64,000 bases of DNA from Flavobacterium restrictum (GCF_007097245.1 NZ_VJZT01000016.1:1-64000); one strand, 5' to 3'; numbered from the stretch's first letter, positions 50,749 to 60,693 are shown. Notes: a model not told the origin generated them from the sequence alone. Numbers and translations are program-made.

Positions 50749-51874
50749 TGATGTATTTTAATTTATTCACAACTGGATTGGAATACATGGCCAAAAATCC
50801 TTCTAAAGCAATTGGATTGTCTTGGTCAATTCGCATTTCGAGTCTTCTTTCAAAAAGGGACTTTTCGTTTTCGGTGTATAAATGAGCGTATTCTTGTGAT
50901 TTATTTACAATATCATACGCAATATAGTTAGTTGGCCAAAGGTGGTAATTCGTCAAAATGGCATCATCAATAACTTGAGCCAAGGCTTGAATTTGTTTGT
51001 TTCCGTTATCGTTTTCGGCGGCAATGGCGGTTATTTCTTCTTTTAAAACTTTGCCAACATGAATGTGAATTCGTTTTTTTTGCCCCATGGCACCGCTCAA
51101 AATCGTCATGAAATCCTCGTTTTTTTCTTTAATATAGATTTCGTTATTGGCTTCGGCCATCAGTTGCGGCATTTTTAGCACATCGGTAGGGTCGTATTCG
51201 TAGGAAATGGAAACAGGAACAATTTTTATTTTCTTGAAATAATCCATTAAATTTTTTTCGTCAGATCCCATTCCTATCATTTTCAAAACACCTGGATTGG
51301 TTGCGTCATTACCATCTTTGGTTCTGCCTTCTCGTTGTGCAATCCAAACGGAACGATTTTCGTGAAGCAATAAATTACCAATATATTCCGATAATAATTT
51401 AGAGCTTTGTAGCATTTCGCGTGGTGTTAAACCTCGTTGTACTAGGAAATTTCGATTTAATTTAGCCAATGTGTTCAAAAATGATTTCTTGACTAAATTA
51501 TCCCCAATTGCGGATGCTGTCATGACAAATCCATGCTCAAATAAAGCGGCGTTCAACAAAGTGGTATCCAAAAGAATGTCACGATGATTTGATACAAATA
51601 AATAAGAAGTATTTTTCTCTAAATGTTCAAATCCCGATGTAGTCAAGCCTTCCGAGCTTTTTTCGAGTACTTTTTGAACAGATTGGTAAATAAAATTACA
51701 TTGAAAATCACGTATGGAATGCGTTTTTTTGAGTTGTTCTTTCCAAACATCGTCAGCAAGATCTGGGAAAGAAAAATTCATCAATGCCTTCATCATTGGG
51801 TGGTGGAGAACATTTAGAATGGCTTCGTTTATTTCGGTGTCATAAAACGGCCGAATAGCGTCAAATTTTTGCAT
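50738..51874 (-). CDS. 1-acyl-glycerol-3-phosphate acyltransferase-like protein
   Basis: The 378-residue protein has a PlsC-type acyltransferase domain (about 75-290) with VSNHRDILLD, the SAIGDNLVKKSFLNTLAKLNRNFLVQRG segment divided over the active site, and IAQREGRTKDGNDATNPG. It resembles the larger glycerol-phosphate acyltransferase-like proteins of Bacteroidetes, so phospholipid synthesis or remodelling is likely, but the exact acceptor is uncertain. It overlaps the start of ansA by 11 bases; the two share a transcript without an obvious functional link. Confidence 0.82.
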   Translation of the reverse strand: MQKFDAIRPFYDTEINEAILNVLHHPMMKALMNFSFPDLADDVWKEQLKKTHSIRDFQCNFIYQSVQKVLEKSSEGLTTSGFEHLEKNTSYLFVSNHRDILLDTTLLNAALFEHGFVMTASAIGDNLVKKSFLNTLAKLNRNFLVQRGLTPREMLQSSKLLSEYIGNLLLHENRSVWIAQREGRTKDGNDATNPGVLKMIGMGSDEKNLMDYFKKIKIVPVSISYEYDPTDVLKMPQLMAEANNEIYIKEKNEDFMTILSGAMGQKKRIHIHVGKVLKEEITAIAAENDNGNKQIQALAQVIDDAILTNYHLWPTNYIAYDIVNKSQEYAHLYTENEKSLFERRLEMRIDQDNPIALEGFLAMYSNPVVNKLKYINAI

Positions 51875-51939
51875 TTAGATTTTCAATTTTAATAATCACA
51901 AAAGAACAAAAAAAAAGTTAAACAAAAGTAAAAACCAGT

Positions 51940-52707
51940 TTAAATCCCAAAAACTACTTTAGAATTTTGGGTGGTTATTGTAGCAATATCAGTTGCTGTA
52001 ACTCCGTAAATGTGGGCTAATTTTGCAACAATTGCTACTAAATAACTGCTTTCATTTCGTTTACCTCTAAAGGGAATTGGTGCTAAATAAGGCGAATCGG
52101 TTTCTAGAACAATATGTTTCAAGTCAATTTGAGCTAGAAATTGGTCTATTTTTCCGTTTTTAAAAGTTGCTACTCCGCCAATTCCTAGTTTCATATTGTA
52201 TGAAATGGCTTGTAAGGCTTGCTCGTAAGTTCCCGAGAAACAATGAAAAATTCCAAATAAATCCTCCGATTTTTCGTCCTCTAGAATTTCGAAAATTTCC
52301 TCAAAAGCTTCTCGACAATGAATTACAATGGGCAGTTTATACTGTTTGGCAAGTTGGATTTGTTTCCTAAAGACAGTTTGTTGTGGGATCAAATGGGTTT
52401 TGTCCCAATACAAATCGATTCCTATTTCGCCAACGGCATAAAACTTACGTTGGGCTAATTCGTGCTCCACATGCTGCAATTCTGCTTCGTAATTCTCTTT
52501 TACATAAGTGGGATGCAAGCCCATCATCAAGAACACATTTTCGGGATAATTATCGGCTAGGGCATACATTGCTGGTGTGCAGGAAGCGTCAATTGCGGGA
52601 ACAAAAAAACGAGAAACGCCAGCATCTATGGCGCGCTGTATCATTTCGTTTCGATCCTGATCAAATTCTTCGGAATATAAATGGGTGTGTGTGTCAGTAA
52701 TAGTCAT
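51940..52707 (-). CDS. TatD-family metal-dependent DNase
   Basis: The 255-residue TIM-barrel hydrolase has TDTHTHLYSEEFD, GLHPTYVKE, VGEIGIDLYWD, VIHCREAFEEI, FHCFSGTYEQAL and LETDSPYLAP, the full set of metal ligands. TatD enzymes are 3'-5' exonucleases acting on DNA and in some species on peptides or tRNA. It precedes the acyltransferase gene by 65 bases on the same strand and is divergent from the protease-like gene. Confidence 0.92.
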   Translation of the reverse strand: MTITDTHTHLYSEEFDQDRNEMIQRAIDAGVSRFFVPAIDASCTPAMYALADNYPENVFLMMGLHPTYVKENYEAELQHVEHELAQRKFYAVGEIGIDLYWDKTHLIPQQTVFRKQIQLAKQYKLPIVIHCREAFEEIFEILEDEKSEDLFGIFHCFSGTYEQALQAISYNMKLGIGGVATFKNGKIDQFLAQIDLKHIVLETDSPYLAPIPFRGKRNESSYLVAIVAKLAHIYGVTATDIATITTQNSKVVFGI

Positions 52708-52826
52708 TTTGCTTTGTTGCTTTGTACCTGCAAAATTACAATTATTATGTTATAAAAACTTTACGTACTTTGCGATAAAATGGAACCGAATTTCTGAAAA
52801 GAGATTCTGAAATAAATTTAGAATAA

Positions 52827-53270
52827 ATGAAAAAACTCCAAGAAATTCTTGAAAAAGAAAAGTATTATAAAATAAAATTTAAAATTACCAAAACCCAACA
52901 TCTTTTGATTAAAGCCAAAATCAATGGTGTTTCAGGGAATTTTATTCTGGATACGGGTGCTTCTAATAGTTGTGTTGGTTTTGAAAGTATTGATTTGTTT
53001 GGGCTTGACGCCAAAAAATCGAAAACCAAAGCAGCGGGTGCTGGTGCCACGGGAATGTTTACGCAAATTGCGGTAGCGAACAAATTACAACTAAACCGCT
53101 GGAAAGATACCCGTTTTGATTTGGTTATTTTTGATTTGTCACACGTAAATGAGGCTTTGATGTGCCATAAATCAAAAGCAGTGCACGGTATTATTGGTGC
53201 CGATGTGTTGCTAAAAGGCAAAGGAATTATCGATTACTACAACCATTATTTGTATTTACGGTCTTTTTAG
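52827..53270 (+). CDS. Retropepsin-like aspartic protease
   Basis: The 147-residue protein is a single clan AA domain with the catalytic FILDTGASNSCV (Asp42) and a later hydrophobic-hydrophobic-Gly segment (HGIIGADVLLKGKGIIDY), as in bacterial retropepsin-like proteases that work as homodimers. No signal peptide or membrane helix is seen, so it is probably cytoplasmic. The substrate is unknown. A strong terminator follows at 53304. Confidence 0.85.
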   Translation: MKKLQEILEKEKYYKIKFKITKTQHLLIKAKINGVSGNFILDTGASNSCVGFESIDLFGLDAKKSKTKAAGAGATGMFTQIAVANKLQLNRWKDTRFDLVIFDLSHVNEALMCHKSKAVHGIIGADVLLKGKGIIDYYNHYLYLRSF

Positions 53271-53303
53271 AAAGCGGTATGAAAAACTCAAATGGTTATA
53301 AAT

Positions 53304-53335
53304 AAAGAGCGCATCGGATTACCGATGCGCTCTTT
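53304..53335. terminator. Terminator between the protease-like and T9SS cargo genes
   Basis: AAAGAGCGCATCGG and CCGATGCGCTCTTT are perfect 14-bp arms around a 4-base loop, between convergent genes. Confidence 0.92.
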
Positions 53336-53362
53336 TCAACTACAACAAACTTAAAAAAAATA

Positions 53363-54694
53363 TTATTCTTTGATGATTTTGGTAGTACTTACTTTTCCAT
53401 CAATATCCGTTTTTACAATATAAACACCTTTTTGCAATGCACTTGTTTGAACAGTTGTTGAATTGCTTTTTGGTGTTCTTGACAATACTTCTTGACCTAA
53501 TACATTGTAAACTGATACTTTTTTGATAGTGCTGTTAGCATCTATTGTCAACATATTTTTTACTGGATTAGGATACATTTTTACATTTGATTTTTCAAAT
53601 TGGGTAGTTCCTAATGTAGTGTTTTTATGTAAATAGATGTTATCATACCATACATGATCTACTTTAGCAGTTGTAATCCCTATTTGCGCAACATCGTTTC
53701 TTGCTAAATTGTTGGTTATAATACCGCCTAAAGCAGTAATAGGAACGTCAACAGATACCCATTGATTAGCTACTAATTGAGGAGTAGTTCCCCCGTTTAT
53801 GGTCACTTCCAAGGCTGATTGTTCTTTATCCGTTCCGTTGAAATTTACCAATTTTACACTAAAAACATCACCCACTAAATCAGTATCAGTAACATAGAAA
53901 TCAAAATGAAGGTATGTAAAATCAGTTAAATTTTGTCTGTGGGTACTAAAATCAATCCCTTGACAGCTAACACCAGTATTTTTTTGCAAAGTTTTATTTC
54001 CGTCAATTAACACTTCAGTTGTGGCAGCACCACCGCACCATCCAGCATCAAAATTATCAAAGTTAATATTAGTATAAGCATCACCGTAAATAGATACAAC
54101 ATCAGCAGTTGGTCGTGCAGGTGGCATAGGTGCGTGGACTAAAGGCGTTACTAAACAAGCAGTACAAGAACCTCCACAGTCAATGCCAGTTTCATCACCA
54201 TCTTGAACACCATTGTTACATGTTGTGGTTACTGCTTCAAGAACTACATTATCAATTCCCACAAAACCAGTTGCGTTACCCATATCAAAGATAATACGAC
54301 TTGTTGTGCTAGCAAAGTTTGCTGTAAGGTTCAATACAAATACTTGAGGTTCAGTAGTAAGTGTAACTGTTTGAGTTGTATTCGTCCAAGGATCTTGATT
54401 TAAACCAATACCAGCTATTAAAGGTCTACTTGTGTCTGACCATGCTTTGAAAGTTAGTTTGTAAGCAGCACCTTGAGCAGGAATAGATAAAACATAACTC
54501 AAATTGGCGTCCCATGGGTTTCCAGCAATGGCAACATTTGCTGCGTTGTAGGTGTTTCCTCCTTCGGTAACTGCATTTGCGGAATTACCAGACCAGCCAG
54601 TGCTGCCGTTCTCAAAATCTCCGTTGGTAATCAGGTTTTGTGAAAAACCAAGTGTGCACAATAATAATGCAAACAATAAAGTAATTTTTTTCAT
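53363..54694 (-). CDS. Secreted carbohydrate-binding protein with T9SS type A sorting domain
   Basis: The 443-residue protein begins with a signal peptide (residues 1-18, ending GFS-Q). A CBM4/9-like jellyroll follows (about 20-150; NLITNGDFENGSTGWSG). A short Cys-rich linker (CNNGVQDGDETGIDCGGSC) is of the kind seen in secreted proteins of Flavobacteria. A second beta domain spans about 205-355. The last 75 residues are a type A sorting domain (VKMYPNPVKNMLTID ... KGVYIVKTDIDG ... KIIKE), which directs export through the type IX system. It lacks a visible catalytic domain, so it is probably a binding or adhesion protein. Confidence 0.88.
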   Translation of the reverse strand: MKKITLLFALLLCTLGFSQNLITNGDFENGSTGWSGNSANAVTEGGNTYNAANVAIAGNPWDANLSYVLSIPAQGAAYKLTFKAWSDTSRPLIAGIGLNQDPWTNTTQTVTLTTEPQVFVLNLTANFASTTSRIIFDMGNATGFVGIDNVVLEAVTTTCNNGVQDGDETGIDCGGSCTACLVTPLVHAPMPPARPTADVVSIYGDAYTNINFDNFDAGWCGGAATTEVLIDGNKTLQKNTGVSCQGIDFSTHRQNLTDFTYLHFDFYVTDTDLVGDVFSVKLVNFNGTDKEQSALEVTINGGTTPQLVANQWVSVDVPITALGGIITNNLARNDVAQIGITTAKVDHVWYDNIYLHKNTTLGTTQFEKSNVKMYPNPVKNMLTIDANSTIKKVSVYNVLGQEVLSRTPKSNSTTVQTSALQKGVYIVKTDIDGKVSTTKIIKE

Positions 54695-54716
54695 GATAAT
54701 TGATTTTAGTTATATT

Positions 54717-54724
54717 CAAATGTA
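54717..54724 (-). promoter_or_regulatory. Putative -7 box of the T9SS cargo gene
   Basis: TACATTTG on the minus strand fits TAnnTTTG, 22 bases before the ATG. The -33 element is not clear. Confidence 0.45.
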
Positions 54725-55036
54725 GAAATGTAATTCCGTAAACTTTAAAAATGGTACTATGCAAAAACTATACGGTATCTTAAAATCAATACTATTTTTT
54801 AAATCCAAGCAAACACTGGCTTTATAACACATAAAATTTTGTTGCGTAGTGCTATAAAGAGCAGTTTTTTTGGTGAAATGAAAAAATGTTGTGGTATTGT
54901 ATAGGTAAAAATCGCTATTGAGCTAATAATAAATAAGACAATCCTATTTATTTTTAAATAAAAAAATCAATCCTGTAAAAAATGTGTAAAAAAAATGGAT
55001 TATTAATAATTAGATTTCAACAGTATTGCGCAAAAA
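54725..55036. other. AT-rich spacer upstream of the T9SS cargo gene
   Basis: No gene, tRNA or clear repeat is visible in these 312 bases between the cargo gene promoter and the sucB terminator. Confidence 0.6.
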
Positions 55037-55070
55037 AATAGCCTGTCCTTTTTTTAAAGGACAGGCTATT
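55037..55070 (-). terminator. Terminator of the suc operon
   Basis: AATAGCCTGTCCTTT and AAAGGACAGGCTATT are perfect 15-bp arms around TTTT, 20 bases after the sucB stop codon. Confidence 0.9.
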
Positions 55071-55089
55071 GGTGTATAAAGTGGTTGTT

Positions 55090-56310
55090 TTACAACTCAA
55101 ATGCTTTTTTAGGATTGTTGTCACATAACAAAGCAACTGGATTTTCTAACGCTTCTTTTACAGCAACCAAAAAACCAACAGACTCACGTCCGTCAATAAT
55201 TCTATGGTCATAAGAAAGTGCTACGTACATCATTGGGTGAATTTCTACTTTGCCATTTACAGCAATTGGACGTTCAATAATGTTATGCATTCCAAGTATT
55301 CCAGATTGTGGTGGATTGATGATTGGAGTACTCAACATACTACCAAATACACCTCCATTAGTGATGGTAAAAGTTCCGCCTGTCATATCATCAACGGTGA
55401 TTTGTCCGTCACGTGCTTTTAGGGCCAAACGTTTAATATCGGCTTCAATTCCACGGAAAGTCAAATTTTCAGCATTACGAACTACAGGAACCATTAATCC
55501 TTTTGGACCTGAAACTGCAATTGAAATATCGCAAAAATCAAATCCTATTTTATAATCACCATCCATCATGGAGTTTACGTCAGGATACAATTGTAAGGCT
55601 CTAGTTACCGCTTTTGTAAAAAAGGACATATATCCTAGTCCTATTCCGCCATGTTTGGCTTTGAAAGCATCTTTGTATTCGTTACGCAAAGTATTGATAG
55701 GCGTCATGTTAACTTCGTTAAAAGTAGTTAACATAGCGGTTTCATTTTTGGCAGCAACCAATCTTTCGGCTACTTTCCTGCGCAACATAGATAATTTTGT
55801 TCTTTCGGAACCACGTGAACCTCCTGTAGGCGTTCCCATTGAGGGTACGGCATTTACAGCATCATCCTTTGTGATTCTTCCGTCTTTTCCTGTTCCAGTT
55901 ACAGTTGTTGGAGCAATATTTTTTTCGTCTAATATTTTTCTAGCTGCTGGCGAAGGTGTTCCTGATGCGTAAGTTACAGGTGCTACAGGAGTTGGTTTTG
56001 GAGCTTCTGCTTTTGGAGCTTCAACAACTACTACTTTTTCTGCAACAACTGGTGCTGCACCAGAAGGTTTTGCTGCTGCTGTATCAATAAGACAAACCAC
56101 TGCGCCCACGGCTATTGCGTCTCCTTCTTCTGCTTTGAGCGTAATAATTCCGCTAGCTTCTGCTGGAAGTTCTAATGTTGCTTTGTCAGAATCAACCTCT
56201 GCAATTGCTTGGTCTTTCTCTACATAATCGCCGTCTTTTACTAACCAAGTTGCAATTTCAACTTCTTTTATAGATTCCCCTGGTGATGGGACTTTCATTT
56301 CTAAAATCAT
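55090..56310 (-). CDS. sucB: Dihydrolipoyllysine succinyltransferase (2-oxoglutarate dehydrogenase E2)
   Basis: This is the core of the 2-oxoglutarate dehydrogenase complex, passing succinyl groups from E1 to CoA. The 406-residue product has one lipoyl domain (1-80; lipoyl lysine in [13 protein letters not shown], Lys43), an Ala/Pro/Glu-rich linker, a peripheral-subunit-binding domain (about 112-150; [16 protein letters not shown]) and the catalytic domain with [20 protein letters not shown] near the C terminus. In most genomes it directly follows sucA; here two small genes lie between. Confidence 0.95.
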   Translation of the reverse strand: MILEMKVPSPGESIKEVEIATWLVKDGDYVEKDQAIAEVDSDKATLELPAEASGIITLKAEEGDAIAVGAVVCLIDTAAAKPSGAAPVVAEKVVVVEAPKAEAPKPTPVAPVTYASGTPSPAARKILDEKNIAPTTVTGTGKDGRITKDDAVNAVPSMGTPTGGSRGSERTKLSMLRRKVAERLVAAKNETAMLTTFNEVNMTPINTLRNEYKDAFKAKHGGIGLGYMSFFTKAVTRALQLYPDVNSMMDGDYKIGFDFCDISIAVSGPKGLMVPVVRNAENLTFRGIEADIKRLALKARDGQITVDDMTGGTFTITNGGVFGSMLSTPIINPPQSGILGMHNIIERPIAVNGKVEIHPMMYVALSYDHRIIDGRESVGFLVAVKEALENPVALLCDNNPKKAFEL

Positions 56311-56388
56311 TGTGTATTTATTTTAAATGATGAATTAATCTCGTTCAGTTCGGGCGTTGCCCTCGAGTTTATACTTTAAATTACTTTT

Positions 56389-56625
56389 TTATTCTAATAA
56401 ATTTTCTATCGAAATATCTTCGTCAATTTCATTCCAATGAACTCCTTCTCCGTTTCCAATAAATCTCCATTTGTTCAATTGTTCAATAGTAGCTTTTCTC
56501 AATCTAGGAAACCATTCTAAAGGAATTGACAATTCACGACCATCTTCCAAAAAAACAATCATTTTAGAATCTGAAAAAACAATATTAATTGCCTTTTTTG
56601 ACTTACTAATTACTGAAAAACTCAT
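56389..56625 (-). CDS. DUF2442 family protein
   Basis: The 78-residue protein matches the DUF2442 pattern: a strand VFSDSKMIVFLEDGRELSIPLEWFPRL followed by ATIEQLNKWRFIGNGEGVHWNEIDEDISIENLL. DUF2442 proteins are commonly paired with DUF4160 proteins, and such pairs have been suggested to be toxin-antitoxin-like modules; no activity is established as far as I know. Its start overlaps the end of the DUF4160 gene by 20 bases, and both lie between sucA and sucB. Confidence 0.85.
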   Translation of the reverse strand: MSFSVISKSKKAINIVFSDSKMIVFLEDGRELSIPLEWFPRLRKATIEQLNKWRFIGNGEGVHWNEIDEDISIENLLE

Positions 56626-56839
56626 CCCATTTTTGTATTAAAAGTTCTTGATTTTCTTCAACTAAATTACGAATTTGTTTTAATTCTGATGCGTTACATC
56701 TTGAAGATTTTATTAATTCCACAAATTCCAAATTAAATTTCGCCGTTTTTTCTGCCTTTTCAACATGAATATGTTTAGGCAAATGCTCATTACTATAAAA
56801 GAAAAATCGAAATCCTGCTGTAGTAATTACTGTGGGCAT
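56606..56839 (-). CDS. DUF4160 family protein
   Basis: The 77-residue protein has the DUF4160 hallmark GFRFFFYSNEHLPKHIHVEK with the HxHV metal-like motif near the N terminus, then a helix-rich end with LKQIRNLVEENQELLIQKWDEFF. It begins inside the sucA stop codon (the A of TAA is shared with ATG), so its translation is coupled to sucA. It is followed by the DUF2442 gene with a 20-base overlap. Confidence 0.85.
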   Translation of the reverse strand: MPTVITTAGFRFFFYSNEHLPKHIHVEKAEKTAKFNLEFVELIKSSRCNASELKQIRNLVEENQELLIQKWDEFFSN

Positions 56840-59622
56840 TATCTAAATAAATTTTTATCAAAAACCATTCGTATTGCATCAACTTGACGACGTTTTGCAC
56901 GCGTATAACTTCCTGCTGCTGGAGCGGCGTATGCTTTCAACGAAGCTAATCTCCATTTTACCAAATCAAAATTCATTAACATATAACTGTAAGCCCCCAT
57001 GTTTTTTGGCTCTTCTTGTGCCCAAACATAATCATCTACATTTGGATATTGTGCTATAATGGCTTTTAATTGTGCAACTGGCAATGGAAATAATTGCTCG
57101 ATTCGTACTACGGCAACATCTTTTCTGCCATTTTTCTCTCTCTCGGCAGTAATGTCGTAATAGAATTTTCCCGTACAGAAAACTAATGATTTCACCTCGT
57201 TTTTGTCAACTAAAACATCGTCTATTGTTTCTTGAAAACTTCCGTTGGCCAAGTCGTCTTGTGTAGAAACGCATCTTGGGTCACGCAACAAACTTTTTGG
57301 CGTAAAAACAACTAATGGTTTACGGTATTTAGTTAGCATTTGTCTTCGCAACAAGTGAAAAAAGTTGGCTGGCGTGGTACAATCGGCAACAAACATATTA
57401 TGTCTGGCGCACAATTGTAAATAGCGTTCCATTCTTGCCGAAGAGTGTTCAGCTCCTTGCCCTTCATATCCGTGTGGCAACAACAAAACTATTCCGTTTT
57501 GATTGTTCCATTTGTCCTCGCCACAGGAAATATATTGGTCAATCATAATTTGCGCTCCATTACTGAAATCACCAAATTGTGCTTCCCAGATAGTTAAAGT
57601 CTTGGGATTGGCCAAAGCATATCCATAGTCAAAACCTAAAACTCCGTACTCTGATAACAACGAATTGAAAATATTAAATTTCCCTTTTTTGTTTTCAATA
57701 TTGTTTAATAAAACAACTTCTTCCTCTGAATCTTCTACTTTTACAACCGCATGACGGTGCGAAAAAGTACCTCTTTCTACATCTTGTCCAGAAATCCGAA
57801 TATCATATCCTTCGGTTAATAAGGAACCATAAGCTAACGTTTCTGCTGTTCCCCAATCGATAACATTATTAGCGTACATGGTTTTACGATCGGTAACAAT
57901 TTTCGAAATTTTATTGATAAATTTCTTGTCCGATGGCAATGTTGAAACCGTTTCAATAATGGAATCCAAAGTGCTTTTGTCAAATGTAGTGTCTACTTTT
58001 TGAAGCATTTGGGTATCTGTCACTTGCTGAAAACCGTCCCATTCATTTTTCATAAATGGAGTAATAATCGTTAAATCTTTTTTGCGAGAAGCTTGAAGAT
58101 TGTCATCTAAATCTTGCTTGTAAGTAGTTTCTAAATCTTTTACAAAATTATCGCCAATGACCCCTTCTGCTAATAATTTGGCAGCATAAATGTCTCTTGG
58201 ATTTTGATGTTTTGCAATAATTTTATACAAAACTGGCTGTGTAAAACGAGGCTCATCCCCTTCATTATGCCCGTATTTTCTGTAGCCTAATAAATCGATA
58301 AACACATCGGAACCAAATTGCATTCTATAATCCAATGCAAATGACATGGCGTGAACTACTGCTTCTGCATCGTCTGCATTGACGTGCAAAACTGGCGAAA
58401 GCGTTACTTTGGCAACATCGGTACAATATTTAGAGGAACGTGCGTCCAAGTAATTCGTAGTAAAACCTACTTGATTGTTTATTACAATATGTATGGTTCC
58501 TCCGGTTTTATATCCATCTAACTGTGCCATTTGTACAATTTCATACAATATACCCTGACCTGCAATAGCGGCATCACCATGAACGGCAATAGGTAAAACT
58601 TTAGAGAAATCATCTCCAAAATACTTGTCTTGTTTAGCTCTTGTAATTCCTTCTATTACGGCACCAACCGTTTCAAGGTGTGATGGATTAGGTGCTAAAT
58701 TGATATTTATATTTTTTCCTGTACTTGTTTTTTTGTCAGCAGTAAGTCCTAAATGGTATTTTACATCGCCATCAAAATATTCTTGATCGTAATCTTTACC
58801 ATCAAACTCTCCAAAAATATCTTGAGTTGATTTACCAAAAATATTTGCCAAAACATTCAAACGACCACGGTGTGCCATTCCCATTACAAATTGTTCTACT
58901 CCTTTTTCGGCTGCTTTTTCTATCAAAGCATCAAGAGCTGGAATGATGGATTCTCCACCTTCAAGTGAAAATCGTTTTTGACCTACATATTTGGTATGCA
59001 AGAAATTCTCAAACGAAACCGCTTGATTTAATTTGTTTAAAATTGCTTTTTTCTCCTCGGAAGAAAAATTAGGTTGGTTGTCATTAATGCCTAGTTTGTC
59101 TTGAATCCAATCAATTACTTCTGGATTTCTAATGTACATATATTCAACACCAATGTGTTGGCAATAGATAGACTCTAGGTGTGTAATTATTTTTTGAAGG
59201 CTACAAGGGGCAATTTTAATCACTTTTGCTGCATCAAAAACGGTGTTTAAATCCGAATTGGAAAGTCCAAAATTTTCAATGGCTAATGTGGGAGTAGTAG
59301 TTCTACGGTCTCTTACTGGATTCGTTTTGGTAAACAAATGTCCACGGGAGCGATAGCCATCAATTAGTTTTAAAACATTAAATTCTTTTTGAAGTTTATC
59401 CGAAACCAAAGAACAATCAGCACCAGTAGCGGCAAAATCTGCCAGCTGTTGCACGGGTGAAGCAGTTGCGTTTTCTTCATTGTAAGTCGTCATTCCAAAA
59501 TCGAAACCTTGAAAAAAACTTCTCCAACTTGGCTCTACGCTATCTGGATTCTCTAAATATTGATCGTATAATTGTGCAAAAAATTCGGTATGTGCTGCGT
59601 TTAAAAATGAAAACCTATCCAT
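56839..59622 (-). CDS. sucA: 2-oxoglutarate dehydrogenase E1
   Basis: This thiamine diphosphate enzyme decarboxylates 2-oxoglutarate in the TCA cycle. The 927-residue product has the N-terminal NAAHTEFFAQLYDQYLENPDSV segment, GMAHRGRLNVLAN, HGDAAIAGQG (thiamine binding), GYRKYGHNEGDEP and the late LLPHGYEGQGAEHSSARMER. The family usually has about 900-940 residues. It is the first gene of sucA-DUF4160-DUF2442-sucB. The stop codon overlaps the next start by one base. Confidence 0.96.
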   Translation of the reverse strand: MDRFSFLNAAHTEFFAQLYDQYLENPDSVEPSWRSFFQGFDFGMTTYNEENATASPVQQLADFAATGADCSLVSDKLQKEFNVLKLIDGYRSRGHLFTKTNPVRDRRTTTPTLAIENFGLSNSDLNTVFDAAKVIKIAPCSLQKIITHLESIYCQHIGVEYMYIRNPEVIDWIQDKLGINDNQPNFSSEEKKAILNKLNQAVSFENFLHTKYVGQKRFSLEGGESIIPALDALIEKAAEKGVEQFVMGMAHRGRLNVLANIFGKSTQDIFGEFDGKDYDQEYFDGDVKYHLGLTADKKTSTGKNININLAPNPSHLETVGAVIEGITRAKQDKYFGDDFSKVLPIAVHGDAAIAGQGILYEIVQMAQLDGYKTGGTIHIVINNQVGFTTNYLDARSSKYCTDVAKVTLSPVLHVNADDAEAVVHAMSFALDYRMQFGSDVFIDLLGYRKYGHNEGDEPRFTQPVLYKIIAKHQNPRDIYAAKLLAEGVIGDNFVKDLETTYKQDLDDNLQASRKKDLTIITPFMKNEWDGFQQVTDTQMLQKVDTTFDKSTLDSIIETVSTLPSDKKFINKISKIVTDRKTMYANNVIDWGTAETLAYGSLLTEGYDIRISGQDVERGTFSHRHAVVKVEDSEEEVVLLNNIENKKGKFNIFNSLLSEYGVLGFDYGYALANPKTLTIWEAQFGDFSNGAQIMIDQYISCGEDKWNNQNGIVLLLPHGYEGQGAEHSSARMERYLQLCARHNMFVADCTTPANFFHLLRRQMLTKYRKPLVVFTPKSLLRDPRCVSTQDDLANGSFQETIDDVLVDKNEVKSLVFCTGKFYYDITAEREKNGRKDVAVVRIEQLFPLPVAQLKAIIAQYPNVDDYVWAQEEPKNMGAYSYMLMNFDLVKWRLASLKAYAAPAAGSYTRAKRRQVDAIRMVFDKNLFR

Positions 59623-59659
59623 AATAATTGTTAATGTACATTTTATTTAAAAAGATTGA

Positions 59660-59667
59660 CAAAAGTA
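59660..59667 (-). promoter_or_regulatory. Putative -7 box of sucA
   Basis: TACTTTTG on the minus strand fits TAnnTTTG and is 38 bases before the sucA start codon. A clear -33 element is not seen. Confidence 0.5.
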
Positions 59668-59740
59668 CAATAAACCAATATAACTAAATCATATTTTTAC
59701 GTACTTTTACGTAAAAAATTGTTAAATAAACCTTTTATTC

Positions 59741-60286
59741 ATGAAAAAAAATAGCCTTGTAGTCGTTTTGAAATCTTTTATATTCTTTGTTACGCTTTTC
59801 GCTGCGGGTACTATCGTAGCGCAACAACAATCCATTCCATCGAATCAAACGAATCAATTTTGGGATAAAGTACAATTTGGAGGTGGTATTGGACTTAATT
59901 TTGGTTCTGGTTATACTGATATTTCGCTTTCGCCAAGTGCTATTTATAATGTAAATCAAACTGTTGCTCTAGGGATTAGTTTGCAGGGCGGTTACATTTC
60001 CTCAAAAAATTATTATGAATCCTACACCTATGGTGGCAGTTTGATTGGATTGATTAATCCCATTCCTCAAATCCAACTTTCGGCAGAGTTAGAGCAGTTG
60101 CGTGTCAATACGAATTATGATAGTTCATTGTATAAATCAGATAATTTTTGGAGCACCGCCCTGTATTTAGGAGCGGGATACCGATCTGGAAACGTGACTA
60201 TTGGTGCACGCTATGATGTTTTGCATAATGATGCCAAAAGCATTTATAGCGAGGCTTTTATGCCTTTTGTTCGTGTTTATTTTTAG
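59741..60286 (+). CDS. Outer membrane beta-barrel protein
   Basis: The 181-residue protein has a signal peptide (about 1-27, ending IVA-QQ) and then repeated amphipathic strands (VQFGGGIGLNFGSGYTDISL, GISLQGGYISSK, LYLGAGYRSGNVTIGARYDV) with a terminal aromatic residue (VRVYF), the usual outer-membrane insertion signal. It probably forms an 8-strand barrel. The function is unknown. It is divergent from sucA. Confidence 0.82.
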   Translation: MKKNSLVVVLKSFIFFVTLFAAGTIVAQQQSIPSNQTNQFWDKVQFGGGIGLNFGSGYTDISLSPSAIYNVNQTVALGISLQGGYISSKNYYESYTYGGSLIGLINPIPQIQLSAELEQLRVNTNYDSSLYKSDNFWSTALYLGAGYRSGNVTIGARYDVLHNDAKSIYSEAFMPFVRVYF

Positions 60287-60336
60287 AAAATGATTGTATT
60301 TTAATTCAAAAGTAACGCTGTTATGGGGTTGCTTTT

Positions 60337-60693
60337 TTATTTATACTTATTTCTAAACCACACTTTTTGCCATTCTCTTTTTAAAACCAAAAAAGCTACT
60401 TGTTGAGAAAGTGCCCCAATATCCGAGCCATCTAATTGTTTTATGGCTTCTTCTGGAACATCGATTATGTAAAGTAAATTGAGGTATTCGGCAAATTTAT
60501 ATTGAATGAGGCGGTATATTTTTTCGTGCAATTGAATTTTTAATTCGGTAGGGGAGATGCTCATTGGGAAATCAATTCCTTCATTGGCCAAGTTGAAATC
60601 CTTGTTGATTTGCTCAATTAACTTCAGGTATAAGTTGGTTGTTTCGGCTTCTTGAAATAATTCGTCGGAGGAAATTGGGGCGATAAAATTCAT
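60337..60693 (-). CDS. Hypothetical cytoplasmic protein
   Basis: The 118-residue protein (start MNFIAPISSDELFQ at 60693) is helical and charged, with EAETTNLYLKLIEQINKDF, the central LKIQLHEKIYRLIQYKFAEYLNLLYIIDVPE and a basic end. No named family is recognised. Its ATG overlaps the stop codon of the upstream membrane protein gene (ATGA), so the two are translationally coupled. A longer open frame upstream in this phase only reads through the neighbouring gene. Confidence 0.8.
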   Translation of the reverse strand: MNFIAPISSDELFQEAETTNLYLKLIEQINKDFNLANEGIDFPMSISPTELKIQLHEKIYRLIQYKFAEYLNLLYIIDVPEEAIKQLDGSDIGALSQQVAFLVLKREWQKVWFRNKYK

